Translations under genes and position numbers: made by a program
Shown here: one piece after another, positions 13,708-21,354 of the stretch
How the letters are laid out: each line of letters begins with the position of its first letter
Position numbering within the stretch: the stretch's first letter is position 1
NCBI GenBank assembly: GCA_964347945.1
Contig: CAYGAW010000105.1
Span: 1-32,660, forward strand
Origin: CAYGAW01 sp964347945
GTDB lineage: Bacteria > Chloroflexota > Anaerolineae > UBA7937 > B3-Chlor
Direction of reading: 5' to 3'
Length of the DNA stretch: 32,660 nt
The notes under the pieces: generated by a model
What the model saw: only the letters and a program-made list of their open reading frames with translations
Told to the model about the DNA's origin: nothing
Database searches by the model: none

Positions 13708-16157
13708 GCATTGAAGGAAAAGACTTACTCAACATGCTGATGCAGGCCAACGAGGAGAAAGTGGAGGTCGAGCAGCAGGACGATAAGGGCATATCGGCCG
13801 TCCCGGCCGAACTTCCCATCCTGCCATTGCGGCAGACGGTCGTCTACCCCCTTACCTTTCTGCCCCTGAGCATCGAGCGGCCCGAGACCGTCAAACTGAT
13901 CGACGACGTGGTTCTGGGTAGCCGCCTCGTCGGCCTGGTTACGGTAAAGAACCCAGAAGCTGATAAGGCCACGCCAGAAGACCTACACTCAGTGGGCACC
14001 GCGGCGGTGGTTCACCGGGCCGTAAAATCGCCAACAGGCCAGGTTGGAGTCATCGTTCAAGGCCTAGAGCGTATTAGGCCTACGGAGTTCATACAAACAG
14101 AACCTTACCTGAAGGCCAGAATCGAGATCATCCCCGACGACGAAGGGGAAGAGAGTCTGGAGGTGGAAGCCCTGTCGCGCAACACGATAGAACTCTTCCA
14201 ACGTCTGGTCTCTCTGGTCTCCTACCTGCCCAGCGAACTCACGGTGGCAGTACTGAACGCCGACGAGCCTCGCCAGCTGGTGTACATGGTGGCCAGTGCT
14301 GTCCGGTTGGACACAGAGGCGGCCCAGGAGCTACTCGAAATCGACCCTGTGAAGGAGAAGCTACGGAAGCTGAACGTCATCCTCACCAGGGAACTTGAAG
14401 TCTTGGAGCTTGGCCAGAAGATCAAGGACGAAGCCCAATCGGACATGGAGAAGACCCAGAAGGAGTACTACCTGCGGCAGCAACTGAAGGCCATACAGAG
14501 AGAACTGGGCGAAGAGGACGAGCAAGCCAAGGACATCAACGAACTCAGGGCGAAGATCGAAGCGGCAGGCATGTCCGAGGAAGCGAAGAAGGAGGCCCAA
14601 CGAGAGCTGGACCGGCTGTCGAGCATGCCTCAGGCAGCCGCCGAATACTCGGTGATCAGAACCTACCTGGATTGGCTCATCGAGCTCCCCTGGCAGGTCA
14701 GCACCGAAGACAACCTGGATATCAACCGCGCCCGCGAGATACTGGACGAGGATCACTATGACCTGGAGGAGATAAAGGAGCGCATCCTGGAGTACCTCGC
14801 CGTGCGAAAGCTGCGCCTGGAGCGCGAAGGCGCCGACGGACCAAAGGAGTCCAAGGGTGCCATCCTCAACTTCGTAGGCCCGCCGGGCACGGGCAAGACG
14901 TCGCTGGGTCGGTCCATCGCCCGCGCTCTGGGCAGGGAATTCATCCGCATGTCGCTGGGCGGCATGAGGGATGAGGCGGAGATCAGGGGGCACCGCCGCA
15001 CTTACGTTGGCGCGCTGCCCGGACGTATCATCCAGTCCATCAAGCGCGCGGGATCGAAGAACCCGGTGTTCATGCTGGACGAGGTGGACAAGATCGGGAG
15101 CGATTTCCGAGGCGATCCCTCCTCGGCACTGCTGGAGGTGCTGGATCCCGAGCAGAACTTTTCCTTCCGCGACCATTACCTGGACGTGGATTGGGACCTC
15201 TCGCCGGTGATGTTCATCACCACCGCTAACGTGCTGTACACTATACCGCCTCCTCTCTTGGACCGGATGGAGACCATCGAGCTGGACGGGTACACTGAAG
15301 AGGAGAAAGCCAAGATAGCACAGCGTTATCTGATTCCCCGGCAGTTGGAAGAGAACAGCCTGAAGGAGGGCGAGATACGCTTCGACGAGGATGCCCTGCG
15401 GGCGATCATCCGCGAGTACACTCGCGAGGCGGGTCTGCGCAACTTGGAGCGGGAGATTGGCTCAGTCTGCCGCAAGGTGGCCACGAAGATCGCCGCCGGC
15501 GAAGAAGGCCAGGTGGTGGTCACCAAGGACAACGTCTCCGACTTCCTGGGCAAGCCAAAGTTCTACAACGAGGCGGCGGAGCGCACCGAGGTGCCTGGAG
15601 TGGCCACGGGCCTGGTGGTAACCTCTACAGGAGGGGACATCACTTTCATCGAGGCCACCAAGATGAAGGGCAGCAAGGGTCTTACCCTGACCGGGCAGCT
15701 GGGCGATGTGATGAAGGAATCAGCGCAGGCAGCCCTGAGCTATGTGCGCTCTCGCGCCAAAGAACTGAACATCGACGACGGTTTCTTCGCAGAGACCGAT
15801 CTGCACGTTCACTTCCCTGCCGCGGCCATTCCCAAGGATGGCCCCTCCGCCGGCGTGGCCATCACCACGGCTTTGGTGTCCCTGATGACGGACACGCCTG
15901 TGAAGTGCGACGTGGGCATGACTGGTGAGATCACCCTCAGGGGTCGGGTCCTGCCCATCGGCGGCGTCAAGCAGAAGGTGCTGGCGGCCGCCAGGGTCGG
16001 CCTGAAGAAGGTCATCCTGCCTCGGCACAACGAGAAGGACCTGGACGACCTGCCCCAGGAGGTACGCGACAACATGGACTTTATCCTGGTGGACACCATG
16101 GATGAAGTGCTGGAAGCGGCCCTGGGCGATGGTTTCGCGAGAGGAGAGTGCGAGTGA
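13704..16157 (+). CDS. lon: ATP-dependent protease La (Lon, LonA type)
   Basis: The 817-residue product has the full LonA layout. The N-terminal substrate-recognition (LAN) domain begins at about residue 30 (LPILPLRQTVVYPLTFLPL) and leads through a coiled-coil region around 250-300. The AAA+ module has Walker A GPPGTGKT (392-399) and sensor regions FIRMSLGG and RRTYVGALPG. The C-terminal serine-lysine protease domain has PKDGPSAG with catalytic Ser715 and GGVKQK with Lys756. Lon degrades misfolded and regulatory proteins in the cytoplasm. The start overlaps the hsp20-2 stop and the stop overlaps the moaB start, so three genes form one tight operon. Confidence 0.98.
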   Translation: MSIEGKDLLNMLMQANEEKVEVEQQDDKGISAVPAELPILPLRQTVVYPLTFLPLSIERPETVKLIDDVVLGSRLVGLVTVKNPEADKATPEDLHSVGTAAVVHRAVKSPTGQVGVIVQGLERIRPTEFIQTEPYLKARIEIIPDDEGEESLEVEALSRNTIELFQRLVSLVSYLPSELTVAVLNADEPRQLVYMVASAVRLDTEAAQELLEIDPVKEKLRKLNVILTRELEVLELGQKIKDEAQSDMEKTQKEYYLRQQLKAIQRELGEEDEQAKDINELRAKIEAAGMSEEAKKEAQRELDRLSSMPQAAAEYSVIRTYLDWLIELPWQVSTEDNLDINRAREILDEDHYDLEEIKERILEYLAVRKLRLEREGADGPKESKGAILNFVGPPGTGKTSLGRSIARALGREFIRMSLGGMRDEAEIRGHRRTYVGALPGRIIQSIKRAGSKNPVFMLDEVDKIGSDFRGDPSSALLEVLDPEQNFSFRDHYLDVDWDLSPVMFITTANVLYTIPPPLLDRMETIELDGYTEEEKAKIAQRYLIPRQLEENSLKEGEIRFDEDALRAIIREYTREAGLRNLEREIGSVCRKVATKIAAGEEGQVVVTKDNVSDFLGKPKFYNEAAERTEVPGVATGLVVTSTGGDITFIEATKMKGSKGLTLTGQLGDVMKESAQAALSYVRSRAKELNIDDGFFAETDLHVHFPAAAIPKDGPSAGVAITTALVSLMTDTPVKCDVGMTGEITLRGRVLPIGGVKQKVLAAARVGLKKVILPRHNEKDLDDLPQEVRDNMDFILVDTMDEVLEAALGDGFARGECE

Positions 16158-16660
16158 TCAGCGTTGGAGTGCTGACGGTCAGCGATCTGGGCTCAAGGGG
16201 CGAGCGGAAGGACCTGAGCGGCCCTACGATCATAGACGTCGTGACGGACCGACTGAATGCCAAGGTGAAGAAATACGAGATCGTCCCTGACGAGAGGGAA
16301 GAGATCGAGGCGGCGCTCGTGGACTGGGCTGACGTGTTGGACCTGGACCTGATTCTCACCACTGGTGGGACAGGTTTCGCCCCCCGCGACGTCACACCAG
16401 AGGCTACCAAGGCGATCATAGATCGAGAGGCTCCCGGCCTGGCGGAGGCCATGCGGGCCGAGAGCATGAAAGTCACCCCTCATGGCATGTTGTCCCGACA
16501 GGTGGCGGGCGTCCGGGGCAGCACGTTGATCGTCAACCTGCCCGGGAGCCAGAAGGCGGTGGAGGAGACCCTGGACGTGATCCTCCCCGCCCTGCCCCAC
16601 GCCATCGAGCTTCTGAGGGTGACGCCAGGCGCCGACCAGAGGCACGAATACCACGAATGA
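16154..16660 (+). CDS. moaB: Molybdenum cofactor biosynthesis protein, MogA/MoaB family
   Basis: The product is 168 residues from GTG 16154, seven bases after AGAGGAG and overlapping the lon stop as GTGA; a GTG at 16148 is too close to the ribosome site. Family motifs: ISVGVLTVSDLGSRGE at the N-terminus, LILTTGGTGFAPRDVTPEAT (molybdopterin-binding loop with TGGTG and the acidic DVTPEA) and LIVNLPGSQKAVEETLD near the C-terminus. MogA adenylates molybdopterin before Mo insertion, whereas MoaB paralogues sometimes do so too and sometimes have unclear roles. The tail (RHEYHE) runs into a short AT-rich repeat. No other moa/moe gene is adjacent, although a ThiF/MoeB-like protein lies 11 kb away. 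Co-transcription with lon is odd functionally. Confidence 0.9.
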   Translation: MISVGVLTVSDLGSRGERKDLSGPTIIDVVTDRLNAKVKKYEIVPDEREEIEAALVDWADVLDLDLILTTGGTGFAPRDVTPEATKAIIDREAPGLAEAMRAESMKVTPHGMLSRQVAGVRGSTLIVNLPGSQKAVEETLDVILPALPHAIELLRVTPGADQRHEYHE

Positions 16661-17376
16661 TACGAATGATCGGATGCTGGGCTCATGGGTGCTGCATCCG
16701 ACGCCTGCACGCACTTGGATAGACGTCGTGCCACCTTCTATTTCCCCCCAAGTTCCGGCAGGGCACAAGCTGGGAACTCAGGCTGTCGGTCTATTCCATT
16801 CGCCTGTGGCCTTCAGGCCACAGCTATGCAAACGGTAACAAGAAGCCACGGCCTTTAGGCCGTGGTCTGCCACCTACCGTCGACCCACTCGCGCCGACAG
16901 AGCCTTCCACCCAGCAATGCGCCCCACGTTTTCGCGGAGCAGAAGCGGGGGCTTCAGCCTCTGATCTTCTGGTCTTCCCCTGTGGTCTGAAGGCCACAGC
17001 TGTTCAACCCGTGACAGCGAAGTCCCGGCCGGCCTTCAGGCCGTGGTCTGCCACCTACCATCGACCAACTGGGCTGCAGGCAAGGAGAGGTGCTGCACGG
17101 CCAGGCGTCCTGGACTCCATGCTTGACGGCTCCCGGACGTTCTGTTACCCACTTGTTCTGTGTGGTCCGACTCAGGCCACCGCGGGAATGAATTCCCGCG
17201 CTGATTCCGACAAGCCCTTCCGCGGCTCTGCTGAGTTAGGCGAGCTCAGATTCCTCCTTTGGCGGCCTCTTGGATACGTTTTCCCATCTGCGCCCTGGCT
17301 CGGGCTTGCCCTGCATATGTTGATGAGGATAGTATTACACACTCTCTAAGATTGACTGAAGGAGTATGCCCGTACG
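16661..17376. repeat. 716-bp gene-free region with REP-like hairpin pairs
   Basis: No credible gene is seen; an open frame at 17011-17349 lies on the repeats and has no family features. Unit 1 (16804-16882): hairpins CTGTGGCCT-TC-AGGCCACAG (16804-16823) and CCACGGCCT-TT-AGGCCGTGG (16846-16865), then TCTGCCACCTACC and TCGACC. Unit 2 (16980-17068) repeats this with mismatches, the same TCTGCCACCTACC tail included. A third diverged unit has TGTGGTCCGACTCAGGCCAC at 17161-17180 followed by CGCGGGAAT-GA-ATTCCCGCG (17181-17200). All hairpins share a 9-2-9 design. These are REP/BIME-like elements; no RAYT transposase is in the window. Confidence 0.8.
17306..17335 (+). promoter_or_regulatory. Weak candidate promoter of the DUF362 gene
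   Basis: TTGCCC (17306-17311), 18 bases, TAGTAT (17330-17335), about 40 bases ahead of the start. This is a poorer match than the other promoters in the window. Confidence 0.35.
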
Positions 17377-18507
17377 ATGACAAGCCGCCCGAAAGTTGCG
17401 GTGCTGTTCACCCGACCGGAGACCGTAGTGGAAGACTACGAACGTCTGTTGGCGCTGGCAGGCGTAGGGGACGCCCTGGACCCTACCGCCTCCACCATCC
17501 TCAAGGACAACATCTCCTGGCACTACCCCTTCCCCAGCGCCAATACCACCCCCTGGCAACTGGAGGGGACCATCATGGCCTTGAGAAGGGCCGGATACAC
17601 AGATCTATCCTGCGTCCAGAACGAGACGGTGGTCATCAATGCCTTCAAGGGAGAAGACCTGAACCTCTACTCCCCCATCTTCCGCAGCTACTGTATCCCG
17701 GTTCTCTACAACTTCAAGGACGAAGACATGACCTGGATACCCTACGAGCCCAAGGGCGAGATGCTCATCTTACATGACATCTATCCCGAGGGCATAGAGA
17801 TCCCCGACTACTTCTTCGGCAAGAACATCGTGCACCTGCCCACGACGAAGTGTCATATCTATACCACAACCACCGGCGCCATGAAGAACGCGTTTGGCGG
17901 ACTTTTGCACACCCGCCGGCACTACACCCATAGTTGGATCCACGAGACTCTGGTGGATCTGCTCACCATCCAGCGAGAGATCCACCCTGGCATCTTCGCC
18001 GTAATGGACGGAACCACGGCCGGAAACGGTCCTGGTCCGCGGACGATGACGCCCGAGGTCAAGAACGTCATCCTGGCCAGCGCCGATCAGGTGGCCATAG
18101 ATGCTGTCTCGGCCAACATGATGGGATTTGACCCCCTGTCCATCGACTACATCCGGCTCGCCCACGAACGCGGACTGGGGGTGGGAGACATCAATGAGGT
18201 CAAGTTGGTGGGCGACGACATCGGCAGCGAGAACTGGCACTTCGAGGTAGGTCAGTCCTTTCACAAGTTCCTGGCCTGGCTCGGATGGTATGGTCCCACC
18301 AGGGTCCTTCAGAAGCTCATCTTCCGCACCCCTCTGGTGAAGATCCCCATCCTGGTCTCCGAGATCAATCACGACTACGTTCACTGGCCCCTGAAGGAGC
18401 GCAAGATCTACCAGCGTTGGCGGGAGACCACTCCCTGGGGGCACCTATTCGCCAAGTACGAGAAGCAAGGATGCTTGGGCCTGGCGCCCAGCAAGCAGGA
18501 GGCCTAG
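17377..18507 (+). CDS. DUF362 domain-containing protein
   Basis: The product is 376 residues. The ATG at 17377 is 12 bases from AAGGAG, a longer spacing than usual; the ATG at 17367 meets a stop after four codons. DUF362 signatures are visible: NIVHLPTTKCHIYTTTTGAM and KNAFGGLLHTRRHYTH in the middle, then FAVMDGTTAGNGPGP, ADQVAIDAVSANMMGFDP and an IDYIRLAHERGLG segment. Many DUF362 proteins carry a C-terminal 4Fe-4S ferredoxin; this one does not, ending instead with about 80 extra residues rich in Trp and basic residues. There is no signal peptide. The biochemical function of the family is not established. It is followed by the small membrane ORF. Confidence 0.85.
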   Translation: MTSRPKVAVLFTRPETVVEDYERLLALAGVGDALDPTASTILKDNISWHYPFPSANTTPWQLEGTIMALRRAGYTDLSCVQNETVVINAFKGEDLNLYSPIFRSYCIPVLYNFKDEDMTWIPYEPKGEMLILHDIYPEGIEIPDYFFGKNIVHLPTTKCHIYTTTTGAMKNAFGGLLHTRRHYTHSWIHETLVDLLTIQREIHPGIFAVMDGTTAGNGPGPRTMTPEVKNVILASADQVAIDAVSANMMGFDPLSIDYIRLAHERGLGVGDINEVKLVGDDIGSENWHFEVGQSFHKFLAWLGWYGPTRVLQKLIFRTPLVKIPILVSEINHDYVHWPLKERKIYQRWRETTPWGHLFAKYEKQGCLGLAPSKQEA

Positions 18508-18604
18508 CAAGCTTTGAGCATTGGAGTCGTTTGAACCCCGGCGTCGGTACGGCCCGGACCGTGGCCAAGGGCGTCTACGCTAGAAGCGATGGAGGGTGAG
18601 ACAA

Positions 18605-18715
18605 ATGGGGCGTAGTGTGTGGCTCTGGGTAGGCATCGGGTGCGGTCTAGCGTTCCTCGCATGTTGCTGCCTGTCAACCGTGGTTACAGTCTTCACCTAT
18701 GTCCTATGGGGGTGA
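18605..18715 (+). CDS. Small 36-residue Cys-rich membrane peptide
   Basis: ATG 18605 follows GGAGG at ten bases and reads MGRSVWLWVGIGCGLAFLAC, then CCLSTVVTVFTYVLWG and TGA. The whole chain is one hydrophobic segment of about 28 residues with a single positive residue at the N-terminus (Arg3), three consecutive Cys (20-22) plus Cys13, and aromatic residues at both ends, as in single-pass or lipobox-like small membrane proteins. It lies 97 bp downstream of the DUF362 gene in the same direction and may be on the same transcript. No family is recognised. Support is the ribosome site and the clean membrane-segment composition. Confidence 0.5.
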   Translation: MGRSVWLWVGIGCGLAFLACCCLSTVVTVFTYVLWG

Positions 18716-18845
18716 ACTGAGCCGAGAGCCTTGGCGAAGATGGCGCACGGACGGTTTGGGCGAGGGCACCAAAGGGACTCCAGCTCAGGGCCAAGTGTGC
18801 CGGCCCGTCTGGTACTGAGGCCACGAGGCAAGAGACGATAGAGGT

Positions 18846-19382
18846 CTACTCGTAGCGTATGACCTCGAAGCGATACATCTGTATCGGCTCCTCGTCATCC
18901 ACTATCCCCGCTTTGTACACCTTGGTGTGGTGAAACTGCTCCTCAGCTGTCCCGATGCTGGGCAAGTCAGGTAGCAAGAGCCCTCTCTTCAAGGGGTTCG
19001 CCCTTGATTCCACAATGAGGCCATACCGCTTGGGGTCCAGCTCGTCGATGCTCTCGACAGGCTCCGGAGTCGTGAGCACATCAACCGATATGTCCAACTC
19101 GTCGAGTTCCTCTGGACCGATGGGTGGGAAGCGGGGATCCCTCGTGGCGGCGGAGATGGCATTGTGGATGATCTCTTGTGCTACGTTCTCCTCGCGCGGG
19201 TCTATGGTGCCGATACAGCCCCTCAACTGCCCCTTCTTCTTGATGGAGACGAAGACCCCGGCCCTCTGCCTCATCTCAGCGGTCAACTCCTCTTCGGGAG
19301 GCACGTTCACGATCTTGTTTCTGCCGATGTAGCTCTCTATGGTCTCCCTGGCCAATTTCACGAGAGCGTGGGGGTTAGACAT
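18846..19382 (-). CDS. AMMECR1 domain protein
   Basis: The product is 178 residues from ATG 19382, which follows GGGAGG; an upstream in-frame start at 19409 would add nine residues without a better ribosome site. The signature KKKGQLRGCIGTIDPREEN is at about 43-61, the LRGCIG hexapeptide being near-invariant in the family. It is followed by AISAATRDPRFPPIGPEELDE and a beta-rich C-terminal half with LDISVDVLT and GLLLPDLPSIGTAEEQF. AMMECR1 proteins occur in all domains of life, and in bacteria they often neighbour Memo-like and radical SAM genes, which are not adjacent here. The function is unknown; a catalytic Cys in LRGCIG has been proposed. It is cytosolic and transcribed from its own promoter. 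Confidence 0.92.
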   Translation of the reverse strand: MSNPHALVKLARETIESYIGRNKIVNVPPEEELTAEMRQRAGVFVSIKKKGQLRGCIGTIDPREENVAQEIIHNAISAATRDPRFPPIGPEELDELDISVDVLTTPEPVESIDELDPKRYGLIVESRANPLKRGLLLPDLPSIGTAEEQFHHTKVYKAGIVDDEEPIQMYRFEVIRYE

Positions 19383-19429
19383 CTCACCGCCTCCCTTCCG
19401 TGGTCTCATCGCAGCCTATCACCATCGGT

Positions 19430-19458
19430 ATTGTATGCCAACGCCTTAGTGGTGTCAA
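19430..19458 (-). promoter_or_regulatory. Promoter of the AMMECR1 gene
   Basis: TTGACA (19458-19453), 17 bases, TACAAT (19435-19430) on the minus strand, 47 bases upstream of the start codon. Confidence 0.75.
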
Positions 19459-19508
19459 AGCGAGGGGCGGCAGTCCAGCGCCGGACACGATGGACCGGAG
19501 TATTCCGG

Positions 19509-19537
19509 TTGACAAAGCATCGGAATTGGGGTATTAT
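19509..19537 (+). promoter_or_regulatory. Promoter of the PEP-CTERM protein gene with a long leader
   Basis: TTGACA (19509-19514), 17 bases, TATTAT (19532-19537). The start codon is at 19746, so the transcript would have a leader of about 200 bases. It matches no riboswitch class that I can recognise by eye. A 15-codon ORF (19692-19739) ends with TAA immediately after the ribosome site of the main gene. Confidence 0.7.
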
Positions 19538-19745
19538 GTAGGACAAAGGACGAGCATCGTTGCGAGAAATACGTCTGGCCCACCACATTTGCCGCATCGT
19601 TCGCGTCCGAGGGGCACGCGTATTCTTGCGCGCCGTCAAGGAGAGCGAGCCCCCAGCGTGGGACGTGGTGCGTCACTTGAAGGGCACTCCAATGAAGGGT
19701 CGAGCACGAATATCTTTGGCGAGAACCGGAAGGAGGTAACGTACG

Positions 19746-21125
19746 ATGACAAGTAAGCTCGCACCGAGTAGGACTCTTGGAATGGCCACTGCGGCTCTGC
19801 TGGCCCTCGGTCTCTTGGGGGGGCTACTGTTGGGGACTCAGCCCGCATACGGCGCGACACCGCCCGAGCCAACCTACGCTAGCGCGACGGTCGATGGGGA
19901 CTACTCGGAGTGGGACCTCACAAACGACCACTTCGCCCACATGTATCGGGCCGGCGACCCACTCAAGCCAATAGAATCTCATCTGTACCTGCGGTATGAC
20001 TGCCGGACCAACACCCTGTACGTGCTGGTCCTGGCGGAGGAGGGTGTGGAGGTTCTCGAGCAGCCCGACGACGCCTTCGTCAAGCTGGGCACCACCACGA
20101 AGCTCGTCGACGGGAACGATTCCCCGCCTGATGGTACGCCGCCGGACTTTGAGTGGATCACCGATAACGGCACCACGGGTTGGGAAGCCTCCGCGAGCCT
20201 GGCCCCGGGGATATACTCCAATCTCAACGTCCACGTGCAGGTCTTCGACGATGATGAATCGCAGACCTCGGCCGTAGCCGATCGTGCCATACTGTTGGAC
20301 ATCCGTTGTGAAACCGGAGGCACACCGGACATTCGCGTGGAGAAGACCCCGCTGGATGACAATATCACACCTCCAGTCACGATCGAATATCAGTACCAGG
20401 TTTGCAACCCAGGCGATGTCCCTCTGTCCAACGTAACCGTCACGGACAACACGTGCAGCCCCCTGGTGTTCCAGGGCGGTGACGACAGTCCCGCGAATGG
20501 CGCACTGGACCCAGGTGAGACATGGCTCTACACGTGCAGCTACGACTTCACGGGCCCCAGCTCGCCCCGCACATGCGTCGTGAACGAAGTGACCGCTCAA
20601 GGGGATTACGATGGCCAGACGGTGAAGGACGAGCATCCAGGTGTTGTGCACTGCGCGGCACCACCGGAAGGAGGAATCCAAGTCCTCAAGACCGCAGACC
20701 TAGAGCATGCCTGTCCGAATCAGAAGGTGCTCTACCGGTACGAGGTCAGCAGTCTGGGAGACAGCGCCCTCTCCAATGTCACTGTCCAGGACGACACCTG
20801 CGGCCCGCTCATCGGTCCGGACGGCGACGACAACTTTGACGGCCGGTTAGACCCTGGCGAGACTTGGGTCTACATATGTAGATACAGGGTGAGGGGGCGC
20901 GAAGCCAATCCGCTGGAGAACAGAGTCATCGCCTTGGGAGACGCTCTTGAAGACGGAGAGGTTGTGGCTTCCTTCACGGACAGGCATCCCGGCATCCTGC
21001 AGATTGTACCCTGCCGGAAAGTGGAGTTTGTGCCTGAGCCAGCAACCCTCTTGTTGACGGCCACGGGCCTGGCTGGGCTGGCAGGCTACGCTAGCGTCAC
21101 AATCCGTCGTAGGCGACACCATTAG
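19746..21125 (+). CDS. Secreted surface protein with PEP-CTERM sorting signal
   Basis: The product is 459 residues; the ATG follows AAGGAGGT at eight bases. The N-terminal signal peptide (hydrophobic core about 13-30, likely cleavage after AYG at 36) leads into a beta-rich domain with repeated Asp/Asn (about 40-195). Two DUF11-like beta-sandwich repeats follow, each with a YxYxVxNxGDxxLSNVTVxDxTC-type pattern and LDPGETWxYxC (about 197-300 and 308-405). The C-terminus has VPEP, a hydrophobic stretch (LLLTATGLAGLAGYASV) and RRRRHH, the textbook exosortase-processed PEP-CTERM signal. The protein is thus exported, trimmed by an exosortase and released or attached to surface polymer. No exosortase gene is in the window. 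Paired Cys in the repeats may form disulfides. Confidence 0.85.
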   Translation: MTSKLAPSRTLGMATAALLALGLLGGLLLGTQPAYGATPPEPTYASATVDGDYSEWDLTNDHFAHMYRAGDPLKPIESHLYLRYDCRTNTLYVLVLAEEGVEVLEQPDDAFVKLGTTTKLVDGNDSPPDGTPPDFEWITDNGTTGWEASASLAPGIYSNLNVHVQVFDDDESQTSAVADRAILLDIRCETGGTPDIRVEKTPLDDNITPPVTIEYQYQVCNPGDVPLSNVTVTDNTCSPLVFQGGDDSPANGALDPGETWLYTCSYDFTGPSSPRTCVVNEVTAQGDYDGQTVKDEHPGVVHCAAPPEGGIQVLKTADLEHACPNQKVLYRYEVSSLGDSALSNVTVQDDTCGPLIGPDGDDNFDGRLDPGETWVYICRYRVRGREANPLENRVIALGDALEDGEVVASFTDRHPGILQIVPCRKVEFVPEPATLLLTATGLAGLAGYASVTIRRRRHH

Positions 21126-21140
21126 CACCAGGACGATATC

Positions 21141-21168
21141 AAGGGCAGGGCTTTGTCCCTGCCCTTTT
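21141..21168 (+). terminator. Terminator of the PEP-CTERM gene
   Basis: AAGGGCAGGG-CTTTGT-CCCTGCCCTT, a perfect 10-bp stem running into TTTT, 15 bases after the stop codon. Confidence 0.9.
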
Positions 21169-21217
21169 CATTTCCTCTTCGGATGGGCGCCAGCGACCTG
21201 CACGTCTGCGCCTCAGG

Positions 21218-21246
21218 TTGACGCAAGCGGCGCTTTCGCATATAAT
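21218..21246 (+). promoter_or_regulatory. Promoter of the acyl-CoA ligase gene
   Basis: TTGACG (21218-21223), 17 bases, TATAAT (21241-21246), about 108 bases ahead of the start codon and directly after the preceding terminator. Confidence 0.8.
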
Positions 21247-21354
21247 CCATCGGAGGAGAAGTGAAAGTCGCTTTGCCATCCAGGCTAGCGACAACCCGGT
21301 CATCATTCGTGTGGGATGGAAAGGGATAGTAGAGACTACGGAAGGAGGACCACG

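Noticed and set aside
16804..17200. CRISPR array
   Set aside because: Only two or three diverged palindromic units at irregular spacing, no uniform repeat-spacer pattern and no cas genes.
17011..17349. 112-codon plus-strand open frame in the gap before the DUF362 gene
   Set aside because: It lies on REP-like repeats, with composition unlike a protein and no ribosome site.
19538..19745. Riboswitch (for example cyclic di-GMP type) in the PEP-CTERM leader
   Set aside because: No conserved core of a class I know could be recognised by eye; a covariance-model search would decide.
19400..19756. 118-codon open frame between AMMECR1 and the PEP-CTERM gene
   Set aside because: It overlaps both promoters and has no ribosome site or family features.
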